Origin: Gallionella straubiae
Lineage (GTDB): Bacteria; Pseudomonadota; Gammaproteobacteria; Burkholderiales; Gallionellaceae
Reading direction: 5' to 3'
DNA: 64,000 nt
Assembly: GCF_051257895.1 (NCBI RefSeq)
Contig: NZ_CP194331.1
Coordinates: 2,356,001 to 2,420,000 of the forward strand
The position numbers were made by a program, and so were the translations under genes. Position 1 is the stretch's first letter; every line of letters starts with the position of its first letter. The notes under the pieces were generated by a model. That model searched no databases. It had not been told where the DNA came from and worked only from the letters and a program-made list of their open reading frames with translations. This document shows positions 36,982 to 45,932 of the stretch, piece by piece.

Positions 36982-38967
36982 ATGGCTGGCATGAAAGTGG
37001 GAACCCGTTTGGGGCTGGGCTTCGGTGCGGTGATTGTGTTGTTGATCATCGTCGCCATCGTTGGCATTATCAATATGCGCGGCATCCAGGCTGAACTGGA
37101 TGACATCATCCACGACGAATTTCCGAAGACGGTGCAGGCGAACAACATGATCGATGGCATCAACTCCATTGGCGTGTTGATGCGCGATTCGTTGCTGGTG
37201 GCGGGCCACGACAATATCCTGAAGGAACTGGCCGGCATCGATGAAAAGCGCAAATTCATCAAGGAGAACCTGGAAAAACTGCAGGCCTCGATCGCTTCCG
37301 AAAAGGGCAAGGCCGCACTGGCAAAGGTAATAGATGTGCGCAACAAATACGTAGGCTCCCAGGATGCCTTCATCAAATTGCAGAAGGATGGCAAGCAGGC
37401 GGAAGCAAAAGCCCTGTTTCTGGCAGAGACGATGGATCTCCAGGATGCTTATATCAAATCCGTGAACGAGCTGATTGGGCTGCAAAGCGACCGGATGATC
37501 AGCATTGGCGAAGAAGCCAATCAGCAGGTGAAAAGCGCCCTGATTCTCATTGTGGTTCTCTCGCTGATTGCGGTTCTGGTCGGCGCGATTGTCGCCATCA
37601 TGATCGTGCGCGGCCTGATGAAACAGCTCGGCGGCGAGCCGGACTATGCGGCCGACGCGGTCGGCAAGATTGCCGCCGGCGACCTGAGCATGACCCTGGC
37701 CGTCAAGCCGGGCGACACCAGCAGCCTGCTGTATTCGATGAAGACCATGCAAGACAGCCTGCGGGCGATCGTCGGCGAGATCAAGAGCATCGTCGAGGCG
37801 GCGGCGGTGCGCGGCGACTTCAGCGTCAAGATGGGCATGGACGGCAAGGCGGGCTACACGAAGGAGCTGTCGGAGCTGCTCAACCAACTCTCCAACGTCA
37901 CCGAAACTGGTATCAGCGACGTGGTGCGCGTGGCGAACGCGCTGGCCAAGGGCGACCTGACGCAGACCATCGCCAAGGACTACCCCGGCTCCTTCGGTGA
38001 AATGAAAACCGGCGTGAACGGCACGGTGGAAAACCTCAAGGCGCTGGTCGGCGACATCAAGGATGCGACCGACACCATCAACACGGCTTCCAAGGAAATC
38101 GCCGCGGGCAACAGCGACCTGTCGCAGCGCACCGAAGAACAGGCCAGCAGCCTCGAAGAAACCGCGAGCAGCATGGAGGAACTCACCTCCACCGTAAAGC
38201 AGAACGCCGAGAACGCCAAACAGGCCAACCAGCTTGCGATCAGTTCTTCGGATATCGCGGTCAAGGGTGGAGCGGTGGTCGGCGAAGTCGTCACGACGAT
38301 GGACGCGATCAACGAAGCCTCGCGCAAGATCGTCGACATCATCTCGGTGATCGACGGCATCGCATTCCAGACCAACATCCTCGCCCTCAATGCGGCGGTG
38401 GAAGCGGCCAGGGCGGGCGAACAGGGGCGTGGTTTTGCGGTGGTGGCCGGGGAAGTGCGCAACCTGGCGCAAAGAAGTGCGGCCGCCGCCAAGGAGATCA
38501 AGACGCTGATTGGTGACTCGGTGGAGAAGGTCGAAGGCGGCAGCAAGCTGGTTGCGCAGGCCGGACAGACCATGGAAGAGATCGTCAACTCGATCAAGCG
38601 CGTGACCGACATCATGTCCGAGATCACCGCGGCGTCGGTGGAACAAAGTCAGGGTATCGAACAGGTGAACCTCGCGATCACGCAGATGGACGAAGTCACG
38701 CAGCAGAATGCCGCGCTGGTCGAAGAAGCGGCGGCGGCGGCGGAATCGCTGGAAGAGCAGGCGCAGAACCTGTCGGTGTCGGTGGCGACCTTCAAGGTGG
38801 ACGAAGGCGCAGGCGGCGCTGCTGCCGCACGCCGCCTGCCGGCTCCCGTGCAAACACCGGCGCGCAAGGGGACGGCGCTGGCCAAGGCCGCGCCGGCCAA
38901 GACGCCGGCGGCGAAGCCCAAAGCCAGGCCGCAGGCGGACGACGACGGCGAGTGGGAAGAGTTTTAG
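36982..38967 (+). CDS. Methyl-accepting chemotaxis protein, 4HB sensor, module copy 3
   Basis: A 661-residue receptor with N-terminal helix (FGAVIVLLIIVAIVGII), a four-helix-bundle sensor different from that of copy 1 (RGIQAELDDIIHDEFPKTVQ), a second helix (ALILIVVLSLIAVLVGAIVA), and HAMP (MKQLGGEPDYAADAV). The shared module starts at 37,699 and ends in EWEEF. ATG 36,982 follows AAGGAGAAAC; an in-frame ATG 24 bases upstream lacks a ribosome site. The HAMP start (GGEPDYA) is also in copy 2, so those two are sisters. cheR follows 77 bases later. Confidence 0.94.
   Translation: MAGMKVGTRLGLGFGAVIVLLIIVAIVGIINMRGIQAELDDIIHDEFPKTVQANNMIDGINSIGVLMRDSLLVAGHDNILKELAGIDEKRKFIKENLEKLQASIASEKGKAALAKVIDVRNKYVGSQDAFIKLQKDGKQAEAKALFLAETMDLQDAYIKSVNELIGLQSDRMISIGEEANQQVKSALILIVVLSLIAVLVGAIVAIMIVRGLMKQLGGEPDYAADAVGKIAAGDLSMTLAVKPGDTSSLLYSMKTMQDSLRAIVGEIKSIVEAAAVRGDFSVKMGMDGKAGYTKELSELLNQLSNVTETGISDVVRVANALAKGDLTQTIAKDYPGSFGEMKTGVNGTVENLKALVGDIKDATDTINTASKEIAAGNSDLSQRTEEQASSLEETASSMEELTSTVKQNAENAKQANQLAISSSDIAVKGGAVVGEVVTTMDAINEASRKIVDIISVIDGIAFQTNILALNAAVEAARAGEQGRGFAVVAGEVRNLAQRSAAAAKEIKTLIGDSVEKVEGGSKLVAQAGQTMEEIVNSIKRVTDIMSEITAASVEQSQGIEQVNLAITQMDEVTQQNAALVEEAAAAAESLEEQAQNLSVSVATFKVDEGAGGAAAARRLPAPVQTPARKGTALAKAAPAKTPAAKPKARPQADDDGEWEEF
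37699..38967 (+). repeat. Receptor signalling module, copy 3 of 3
   Basis: Near-identical to 35,607-36,875 over 1,269 bases and to 33,152-34,372 over most of 1,221 bases. Confidence 0.95.
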
Positions 38968-39044
38968 ATTGGTCTGCACCTTTCCCAAAGCTGGAGAAGG
39001 GTGCCGACCCGGTAGGCTGGCTTAATGAAATCATTCGGGATGCG

Positions 39045-39923
39045 ATGAACACCAACTTTCAAGCCGACGCTGTCCGCGACCGCGAATTCGTTTTCACGGC
39101 CAAGGACTTCGAGCGGGTGCGGCAGTTGATCTACGACCATGCCGGCATCTCGCTCAACCCATCCAAGCAGGATATGGTGTATAGCCGCCTGGCGCGCCGC
39201 CTGCGGGCGACCGGCATGAATAATTTCAGGGACTACCTGGCCTTGCTGGAAAGCAACGATGAGGCCGAGTGGCAGGCCTTCGTCAATGCGCTCACCACCA
39301 ACCTGACCTCGTTCTTCCGCGAACCGCACCATTTCCCGCTGCTGGCCGAGCATGCGCTCAAGCAGAAAGGGCGGCATCCCATCTCGCTGTGGTGTTCGGC
39401 GGCTTCGACCGGAGAGGAGCCCTACTCGATGGCAATGACCATGGTGGATGCCTTTGGCAGCTTTACGCCGCCGGTCAACATTGTCGCCACCGATCTGGAC
39501 ACCAATGTGCTCGCCAAGGCGGAAGCGGGCGTTTATCCGGCCGAGCGCATCGAGAAGCTTTCGGATGATCTGGTGAAGCGTTTTTTCCTCAGGGGAACAG
39601 GCGCACAGGCGGGCTTCGTGCGGGTGAGGCCGGAGTTGCGCGCGATGATTACCTTCCGGCAGGTGAACCTGCTCAACAACGACTGGCAGATACGCGGCCC
39701 GCTGGATGCGATTTTCTGCCGCAACGTGATGATTTATTTCGACAAGGCGACGCAACTCAAAATACTGGAGAGGTTTGCGCCGTTGCTGCAGCCGGACGGA
39801 TTGCTGTTCGCCGGGCATTCGGAGAGTTTTCACAATGCCGGGCATGTTTTCAGTCTGCGCGGCAAGACGGTGTACGAATTGGCCAAGTCAAAACCGCATG
39901 GGCATCATCATGTGCCCAAGTGA
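39045..39923 (+). CDS. cheR: Chemoreceptor methyltransferase CheR
   Basis: A 292-residue enzyme that methylates receptor glutamates using SAM, for adaptation. The N-terminal helical domain (DFERVRQLIYDHAGISLNPSKQDMVYSRLARRL) is followed by TTNLTSFFREPHHF, the SAM site SLWCSAASTGEEPYSMAM, and ATDLDTNVLAKAEAGVYP, with FCRNVMIYFDK near the end. ATG 39,045 was chosen since it gives a normal N-terminus and follows CGGGA; the frame is open further upstream into the receptor gene. A beta subdomain should bind the EWEEF tails encoded just upstream. Confidence 0.95.
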   Translation: MNTNFQADAVRDREFVFTAKDFERVRQLIYDHAGISLNPSKQDMVYSRLARRLRATGMNNFRDYLALLESNDEAEWQAFVNALTTNLTSFFREPHHFPLLAEHALKQKGRHPISLWCSAASTGEEPYSMAMTMVDAFGSFTPPVNIVATDLDTNVLAKAEAGVYPAERIEKLSDDLVKRFFLRGTGAQAGFVRVRPELRAMITFRQVNLLNNDWQIRGPLDAIFCRNVMIYFDKATQLKILERFAPLLQPDGLLFAGHSESFHNAGHVFSLRGKTVYELAKSKPHGHHHVPK

Positions 39924-39964
39924 CCAGGTGATCCTGAAGAGGGATCGGGAAGGAGTGCGCCGGC

Positions 39965-40579
39965 ATGACTGAGCATGGTTATGAAGAGCTCATGGCGCCG
40001 AACCTGTATTTCGACCGGCTGCATAATTCCGAGGCGGCCAAGATATTGCCCGGCGAATACTATGCGACGGCGCGCGACATGCTGCTGGTGACGGTGCTGG
40101 GCTCCTGCGTCTGCGCATGCATCCGCGACAGGGTCAGCGGCATCGGCGGCATGAATCATTTCATGCTGCCGGACAGCGGCCAGGACCAGAACAACCCGCT
40201 GGGCGAGTCGGCGCGCTACGGCACCTACGCCATGGAAGTGCTGATCAACCAGCTGCTCAAGATGGGCGCGAAGCGCGGCAATTTCGAGGCGAAGGTGTTC
40301 GGCGGCGGGGCGGTATTGCGCGGTTTCACGGTCGCCAATATCGGCGAAAAAAATGCCGAATTCGTGCTCAAATTCCTCAAGACCGAGAAGATTCCCCTCG
40401 TCGCGCAGGACCTGCTCGATATCTATCCGCGCAAAGTGTATTTTTTCCCCCACACCGGGCTGGTCAGGGTGAAGAAGCTGAAGAAGGTGCATAACGACAC
40501 GATCATCAGCCGCGAATCCGAGTACGTGACGCGGCTGCATTACGCCAAGATGGAAGGCGACGTGGAGTTGTTCAGCTGA
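39965..40579 (+). CDS. cheD: Chemoreceptor glutamine deamidase CheD
   Basis: A 204-residue deamidase that converts receptor glutamines to glutamates. The catalytic Cys lies in LGSCVCACIRD and the His in GIGGMNHFMLPD; GGGAVLRGF is another family segment. It sits between cheR and cheB, the usual order. ATG 39,965 follows GGAAGGAG. The family is a papain-like fold close to the toxin CNF1. Its presence suggests that at least some receptors are made with Gln at methylation sites. Confidence 0.95.
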   Translation: MTEHGYEELMAPNLYFDRLHNSEAAKILPGEYYATARDMLLVTVLGSCVCACIRDRVSGIGGMNHFMLPDSGQDQNNPLGESARYGTYAMEVLINQLLKMGAKRGNFEAKVFGGGAVLRGFTVANIGEKNAEFVLKFLKTEKIPLVAQDLLDIYPRKVYFFPHTGLVRVKKLKKVHNDTIISRESEYVTRLHYAKMEGDVELFS

Positions 40580-40608
40580 GCGGCTGGCTTGGTTGAGTAA
40601 AGGCAGGC

Positions 40609-41700
40609 ATGGAAAACCGGAAAATAAGGGTCCTGGTAATCGACGATTCCGCGCTGATCCGCAGCGTGATGAAGGAGCTTATCGATCGGGAAAAGGACAT
40701 GGAGTGCGTGGGCGCGGCACCCGATCCGCTGGTCGCGCGCGAGATGATCAAGTCGCTCAACCCGGATGTGCTGACGCTGGATGTGGAAATGCCCAGGATG
40801 GACGGGCTGGATTTTCTGGAGCGGCTGATGCGCTTGCGCCCGATGCCGGTGGTGATGGTCTCCACGCTGACGGAACGCGGTTCCAACATCACTTTCCGTG
40901 CGCTGGAGCTCGGTGCGGTGGATTTCGTTTCCAAGCCGAAACTGGACATTACGCGCGGCATGGAGGGAGCTGCAGGCGAGATCGCCGACAAGATACGTGC
41001 CGCCGCGCAGGCGCGTGTGCGCAAGGCTTCCCCCACGCCGCCGCCGATCCAGGAAAAATTTTCCGCGGATGCGATCCTGCCCAGCGTTGCGGGAAAGTTT
41101 TCCTCCACGGAGAAGCTGATCATCATCGGCGCATCGACCGGCGGCACCGAGGCGATCAAGGAGGTGCTGACCCGCCTACCCGCCGACGTTCCCGGCATCC
41201 TGGTGGCGCAGCATATGCCGGAAAATTTCACCAAGTCGTTTGCGGAGCGCCTGAACAGCCTGTGCAAGATTTCGGTCAAGGAGGCGGAGCACAACGAGCG
41301 TATCCTGCCGGGGCACGCCTACATTGCGCCGGGGCATTCGCACCTGCTGCTCAAGCGCAGCGGGGCGAACTACATGACCGAACTGAACCAGGGGCCTCCG
41401 GTGAACCGCCACCGCCCATCGGTGGACGTACTGTTCCGCTCGGCGGCCAATGCAGCCGGTGCGAATGCGATGGGCATCATCCTTACCGGCATGGGCAAGG
41501 ACGGCGCGCAGGGTCTGCTGGAAATGAAACAGGCCGGTTCGTTCACCATCGCGCAGGACGAGGCGAGCTGTGTGGTTTTCGGCATGCCGAGGGAGGCGAT
41601 CCTGCTGGGCGGCGCAAGCGAAGTGCTGCCGCTGCAGAATATCGCGCGCCGTACGCTGGAATATCTGGCATCGTATAGCGGCAAGAGCAATCGTGTTTAA
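40609..41700 (+). CDS. cheB: Chemotaxis methylesterase/deamidase response regulator CheB
   Basis: A 363-residue protein. The receiver domain has phospho-acceptor Asp58 (LTLDVEMPRMDG), and a linker leads to the esterase domain from about residue 160. The catalytic Ser lies in IGASTGGTEA, the His in VAQHMPENFTKSFAERL, and the Asp in GMGKDGAQG. CheA phosphorylates it and it removes methyl groups from receptors. It follows cheD by 29 bases. The chain ends after RTLEYLASYS, where CheB proteins normally end. It can be recruited by the EWEEF tails of the nearby receptors. Confidence 0.96.
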   Translation: MENRKIRVLVIDDSALIRSVMKELIDREKDMECVGAAPDPLVAREMIKSLNPDVLTLDVEMPRMDGLDFLERLMRLRPMPVVMVSTLTERGSNITFRALELGAVDFVSKPKLDITRGMEGAAGEIADKIRAAAQARVRKASPTPPPIQEKFSADAILPSVAGKFSSTEKLIIIGASTGGTEAIKEVLTRLPADVPGILVAQHMPENFTKSFAERLNSLCKISVKEAEHNERILPGHAYIAPGHSHLLLKRSGANYMTELNQGPPVNRHRPSVDVLFRSAANAAGANAMGIILTGMGKDGAQGLLEMKQAGSFTIAQDEASCVVFGMPREAILLGGASEVLPLQNIARRTLEYLASYSGKSNRV

Positions 41701-41723
41701 TCATTCATCACAAGGGAGTAATC

Positions 41724-42038
41724 ATGGCTATCAATGTACAAATTCTGGACCATGCGGCGCGCATCAACATGTACGGCCGTTTCGATTTTCAGGTGCACCG
41801 CGAATTCAAGGATGCCTATACACCGCTGCTCGGCAATCCCTCCGTGCGCGAGATCGAGGTCGAGATGAGCAAGGTGGATTACCTGGACAGTTCCGCGCTG
41901 GGTATGCTGATGCTGCTGAATGAACGTGCCAAGGGGGTCAACAAGCCGGTCACGCTGCTCAACACTTCCGGTGTGGTATCGCAGGTGCTGGGGGTCGCCA
42001 ATTTCAGCAAAATTTTCAACATCAGGCAGGCGAGCTAA
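41724..42038 (+). CDS. STAS-domain anti-sigma-factor-antagonist-like protein
   Basis: A 104-residue single STAS domain. The phosphorylatable Ser lies in KVDYLDSSALGMLMLL, the usual DSSALG motif of SpoIIAA/RsbV-like proteins. It lies 24 bases after cheB and 49 bases before a gene with both a SpoIIE-type phosphatase and an HATPase (RsbW-like) domain, so it is probably the substrate of both. The N-terminus (QILDHAARINMYGRFDF) forms the first strand pair. Its downstream target, a sigma factor, a cyclase or the motor, is unknown. ATG 41,724 follows AAGGGAGTAATC. Confidence 0.92.
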   Translation: MAINVQILDHAARINMYGRFDFQVHREFKDAYTPLLGNPSVREIEVEMSKVDYLDSSALGMLMLLNERAKGVNKPVTLLNTSGVVSQVLGVANFSKIFNIRQAS

Positions 42039-42086
42039 AGGAAGGCAGCTGTTCGGGCTGCGGCCCGGCGCTGGCGGTAAACGATC

Positions 42087-44594
42087 ATGCGGCTGAATCT
42101 ACCTGTTTCCAACATCGAGTCCCAGATGCCGGACGGGGTGATCATGGTCACCAAGACCGACCTCAAGGGCGTCATTACCTACTGCAACCAGACGTTCGTC
42201 GACATTAACGGGCGCAGCCGCGAGGAAATCATCGGCGCGCCGCACAATGTCGTGCGCCATCCCGACATGCCGCCAGAGGTGTTCGCCGACCTCTGGAAAA
42301 CCATCAAGGCCAACAAGCCCTGGCAGGGGATAGTCAAGAACCGGCGCAAGGACGGCAGCTTCTACTGGGCGGTGTCCAACGTCACGCCGCTGCTGGAAAA
42401 AGGCAAAACCGTCGGCTATGTTTCGTTCCGTTACAAGGCCACGCAGGAGCAGATCGATTCCGCTTCGGAGGCATACCGGGAAATCCGCAAGGGATCGCCC
42501 CGGCTGCGCATCGAGGAAGGCAACATCATCCGGATCAAGAGTCCGCTGCTGCACTGGCTGAGCGCCGCCAGCGTCAAGGCACGGCTGTTTGCGCTGATCT
42601 TCGTTTTGCTCGGTGCCATGGTCGTGACCGGTATTTACAGCCTGTACCAAGCCGAGAAAGCACATGATCGCACGGTGGAGGGGTTGGCGACCGCCAGCGT
42701 GCAGGCCTATGCGCTGGCGACCGCACGCAGTGCGGAAGCGGCTTTCAAGGAGCAGCGGCATGCGTGGAAGAATATATTGATTCGCGGCCACGATGCGGCT
42801 TCATTGAAGCGGTACACCGTGGAGTTCGACCGGCGAAGGGAGGAGGTCGAGCAAATACTGGTGGGGCAGCTGATCCCGATCATGCAGCAGATCGGCTTGT
42901 CCACCGACGGGGTCGATGCGCTGCTGGGGGAGCATGTCCTGCTGACCAGTAAATACCACTCGGCGCTGAAAACCAGCGACGTCCGCGATTTGAAAAATAT
43001 CCCGGCGATCGATGCCCTGTCCGCAGGCGTTGATCAGCAAATAACCGAGCAATTCAATGCGATCATTGCAACGATCCGGGAGGCGCAACTCCACGGGTTG
43101 GGGGATTTGAATGAAACGCTGGAAAAATCCCATAACGGCCAGCGCAGCCGTTCAGCAGCGATATTGTTGGCATTTGCGCTGGGCGGGCTGGTTTTGTCCG
43201 TCTGGTTCATCATCGGCATCCTGAGGCCGATACGCCGCGCCAGCAGCAATTTCGACAGGGTGGTGCAATTGCAGCAACACTTCCTCGAAAAAATCCTGGT
43301 ACTCGAGGAATACCTCGACCGCCTCGACGAGGAGCAGCGCATCGGCAGCTATATCATGGGGCATATCACCAAGGTTCATGGCGAACTGGATCCGCTGATC
43401 CGGCATCTGATCAGGCCGGCGGAACACCTGAGCGGCGATATGTTGCTCGCGGCGCGCACCCCGGACGATGCGCTGCATATCCTGCTCGCCGATGCAGTGG
43501 GACATGGGCTGGTTGCGGCCGTCAATGTATTGCCGCTCAGCCAGGCGTTCTACGACATGACCGAAAACGGCTTCCGCATAACCCAGATTGCGGAGGAGCT
43601 GAACCTGAAAATCCACCGCTTCATGCCGGTAGATCGTTTTGTTGCGGTCACGCTGGTTTCGATCAACGTGCGCAATCGCGTCATCGAGGTGTGGAACGGC
43701 GGCAACCCGGCGCCAGTGCTGGTCGGTAAGAACGGGAAGATTTTGCACGAATGGGAATCCACCAATCTGCCGCTGGGCATCTTGCCGGGCGAGAGTTTTT
43801 CCGGCAAACCGGAGATTTTTCAATATGAGGAAAATTGCCAGTTGTGCCTGTTTTCGGACGGCTTGCCGGAGGCCGAATCTCCGCTGGGTGAGCCGTTCGG
43901 CAGGGATAGGATCCGGAAATTGTTGCAGGACAGCAACCCCAGGGGGCGCTTTGAAAATCTGGTGGGTCTGCTGGATGCGCACCTGGGCGGAAAGCCGGCG
44001 CATGACGATGTTTCGCTGGCCATGATCGAGGTCCCGACCTATCTTCGCGCGGAAGCGGTTCCGGTTGTTCATGTGCCCGTCCAGGCGATAGCGGCAGGCA
44101 CCAGCAACTGGAAAATCGAGATCAGCCTCGGCGCCGCCGAACTGAAATATCTCAATATCGTCCCGATGCTGACCAATATCATCGAAAAAATTCACGTCGC
44201 CAATGAATTTGCCGCGCCGCTGTTCATGATCCTGTCCGAGCTGTTCAACAACGCGCTGGATCACGGCATCCTGCAGCTGGATTCCGGCCTCAAGCACGGG
44301 GCAGACGGCTTCGACAAGTTTCTTGAGTTGCGCGATGAACGCCTGCATGCGCTGGAAGGGGGAAAGATCGACCTCGAGATCGAGAAAGTGGTGATCGAGG
44401 GGAAATATGGCGTAAAAATCCGGGTTGCCGACAGCGGGGAGGGATTCGATTACGCGGCAGCCCTGGCGGGAGCCGAGGACAAGGTCAAGCATGGCCAGCA
44501 TGGGCGCGGCATTACGCTGGTGGAAAGCATGTCCTACAAGCTGGAATACGCGGGCAGGGGCAACGATGTCACCGCCTATTACGTTTGTGCCTAG
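42087..44594 (+). CDS. PAS-transmembrane-SpoIIE phosphatase-HATPase kinase fusion
   Basis: An 835-residue protein joining four parts. Residues about 10-130 are an Aer-like PAS (GVITYCNQTFVDINGRS, HNVVRHPDMPPEVF), very like that of the haem receptor at 19,507. Then come two membrane helices (about 165-190 and 350-380) around a helical periplasmic domain. A PP2C/SpoIIE phosphatase follows (LLADAVGHGLVAAV, LFSDGLPEAES, HDDVSLAMIEV). Last is an RsbW-like HATPase (LSELFNNALDHGI, VADSGEGFD, HGRGITLV). It should both dephosphorylate and phosphorylate the STAS protein encoded just before it, in response to redox state. Start ATG 42,087 has only a weak ribosome site. Confidence 0.9.
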   Translation: MRLNLPVSNIESQMPDGVIMVTKTDLKGVITYCNQTFVDINGRSREEIIGAPHNVVRHPDMPPEVFADLWKTIKANKPWQGIVKNRRKDGSFYWAVSNVTPLLEKGKTVGYVSFRYKATQEQIDSASEAYREIRKGSPRLRIEEGNIIRIKSPLLHWLSAASVKARLFALIFVLLGAMVVTGIYSLYQAEKAHDRTVEGLATASVQAYALATARSAEAAFKEQRHAWKNILIRGHDAASLKRYTVEFDRRREEVEQILVGQLIPIMQQIGLSTDGVDALLGEHVLLTSKYHSALKTSDVRDLKNIPAIDALSAGVDQQITEQFNAIIATIREAQLHGLGDLNETLEKSHNGQRSRSAAILLAFALGGLVLSVWFIIGILRPIRRASSNFDRVVQLQQHFLEKILVLEEYLDRLDEEQRIGSYIMGHITKVHGELDPLIRHLIRPAEHLSGDMLLAARTPDDALHILLADAVGHGLVAAVNVLPLSQAFYDMTENGFRITQIAEELNLKIHRFMPVDRFVAVTLVSINVRNRVIEVWNGGNPAPVLVGKNGKILHEWESTNLPLGILPGESFSGKPEIFQYEENCQLCLFSDGLPEAESPLGEPFGRDRIRKLLQDSNPRGRFENLVGLLDAHLGGKPAHDDVSLAMIEVPTYLRAEAVPVVHVPVQAIAAGTSNWKIEISLGAAELKYLNIVPMLTNIIEKIHVANEFAAPLFMILSELFNNALDHGILQLDSGLKHGADGFDKFLELRDERLHALEGGKIDLEIEKVVIEGKYGVKIRVADSGEGFDYAAALAGAEDKVKHGQHGRGITLVESMSYKLEYAGRGNDVTAYYVCA

Positions 44595-44778
44595 CGCTCG
44601 TTTTCAGCCCCCTTGAGCCGGAAAAATATCCTGCCTTGGCCAGCATATTGGCCGAAAGTTGTCAAACAGGTGTAAGAACGATACAAAGGTTCCTGAATAG
44701 GTAGGGAATCCCCCCTTTATTTGTGTAATCGAAGTTTGCGCAAGCCGCCGATAATTGCCATGACCCGCGGAATCCATC

Positions 44779-45921
44779 ATGGCAGAAGACAGCGACCTAG
44801 AAAAAACCGAACAGCCCTCACAGCGACGGCTTGACCAGGCAAGGGAAAAAGGCCAGGTCGCGCGCTCGCGCGAGCTGTCCACCTTCGCGGTATTGCTGGC
44901 GGGTGGCGGCATCCTGTGGTTCATGGGGGCTTCGTTCACCCAGCACATGGTGAAGTCGCTGCGCGACGGCCTGACGCTGAACCGCGAAATGGCCTTCAAT
45001 CCAGAATTGATGATCCCGCGCCTGTATGACCTCTCGCTGGATGCACTCCTCACCTTCTTTCCTTTTTTGCTCGCGGTCCTGCTTGCCGCGGTATTTTCCC
45101 CGTTGCTGCTGAACGGCTGGCTGTTCAGCATCGAGGCGCTGCAGCCGAAATTTTCCAAGATGAACCCGATCTCGGGCATCGCGCGCATGTTTTCCGGGAC
45201 CGCGCTGGTGGAGCTGGCCAAGGCGATCGGCAAAGCCATCCTGGTGGGCGGGGTGGGGGCATGGGTGATCTGGCACAACAAGGATGCGGTGATGGCGCTC
45301 GGCACGCAATCCCTTGCCGCCTCAATCCCGCAGATGGGGCACCTGATCGGCGCGAGTTTTATGATGATCGTCGGCGCGATGCTGCTGATCGTGGCGGTCG
45401 ACGTGCCGTTCCAGCTATGGGATCACAACAAGAAACTCAAGATGACCAAGGAAGAGGTGCGCCAGGAAGCCAAGGAAACCGAAGGCGACCCGATGGTCAA
45501 GGGACGCATCCGCAGCCTGCAGCGTGAGGCGGCGCGCCGGCGCATGATGGCAGCGATTCCGACAGCCGATGTGGTGGTGACCAATCCGACGCACTATGCG
45601 GTGGCGCTGAAGTACGGCGAGACGGGCATGCGCGCGCCGATGGTAGTGGCGAAGGGTTCGCATCTGCTGGCGCTGCGCATCCGCGAAATCGCCGAGGAAA
45701 ATCACGTGCCGATCCTGGAAGCACCGCCGCTGGCGCGCGCACTGCACAAGCACACCGATCTGGGCGAATCCATACCCGAAGCGCTGTACACCGCCGTTGC
45801 CGAGGTGCTGGCCTATGTTTACCAGCTGCATCGCTACGAAAAACAAGGTGGTGCGCGTCCGCAGGAGCCGAAGTCTCTGCCGGTGCCGGTCGAGCTGGAC
45901 CCGGGCGCTGTCGCCGCATGA
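44779..45921 (+). CDS. flhB: Flagellar export switch protein FlhB
   Basis: A 380-residue inner-membrane component of the flagellar type III export gate. The start EKTEQPSQRRLDQAREKGQVARS is the family signature. Four hydrophobic segments follow, and the cytoplasmic domain carries the self-cleavage motif NPTH at residues 269-272. Cleavage switches export from hook to filament proteins. It opens the flhBAFG-fliA-motCD run. The 184-base gap upstream holds a GCCGATAA box at 44,747-44,754 but no well-spaced -35 element. Confidence 0.96.
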   Translation: MAEDSDLEKTEQPSQRRLDQAREKGQVARSRELSTFAVLLAGGGILWFMGASFTQHMVKSLRDGLTLNREMAFNPELMIPRLYDLSLDALLTFFPFLLAVLLAAVFSPLLLNGWLFSIEALQPKFSKMNPISGIARMFSGTALVELAKAIGKAILVGGVGAWVIWHNKDAVMALGTQSLAASIPQMGHLIGASFMMIVGAMLLIVAVDVPFQLWDHNKKLKMTKEEVRQEAKETEGDPMVKGRIRSLQREAARRRMMAAIPTADVVVTNPTHYAVALKYGETGMRAPMVVAKGSHLLALRIREIAEENHVPILEAPPLARALHKHTDLGESIPEALYTAVAEVLAYVYQLHRYEKQGGARPQEPKSLPVPVELDPGAVAA

Positions 45922-45932
45922 AGAAATAAACC

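Noticed and set aside
33385..38627. Three identical 215-residue minus-strand open frames opposite the receptors, and antisense frames of up to 673 residues
   Set aside because: They lie wholly inside well-supported receptor genes, repeat only because the module repeats, and have the Ser/Ala-rich or Arg/His/Asp-rich composition of antisense shadows of GC-rich genes.
44747..44754. GCCGATAA box upstream of flhB as a sigma-28 promoter
   Set aside because: The only -35-like text (CGAAGTTT) is nine bases away instead of eleven and lacks the leading TAAA; too weak to call.
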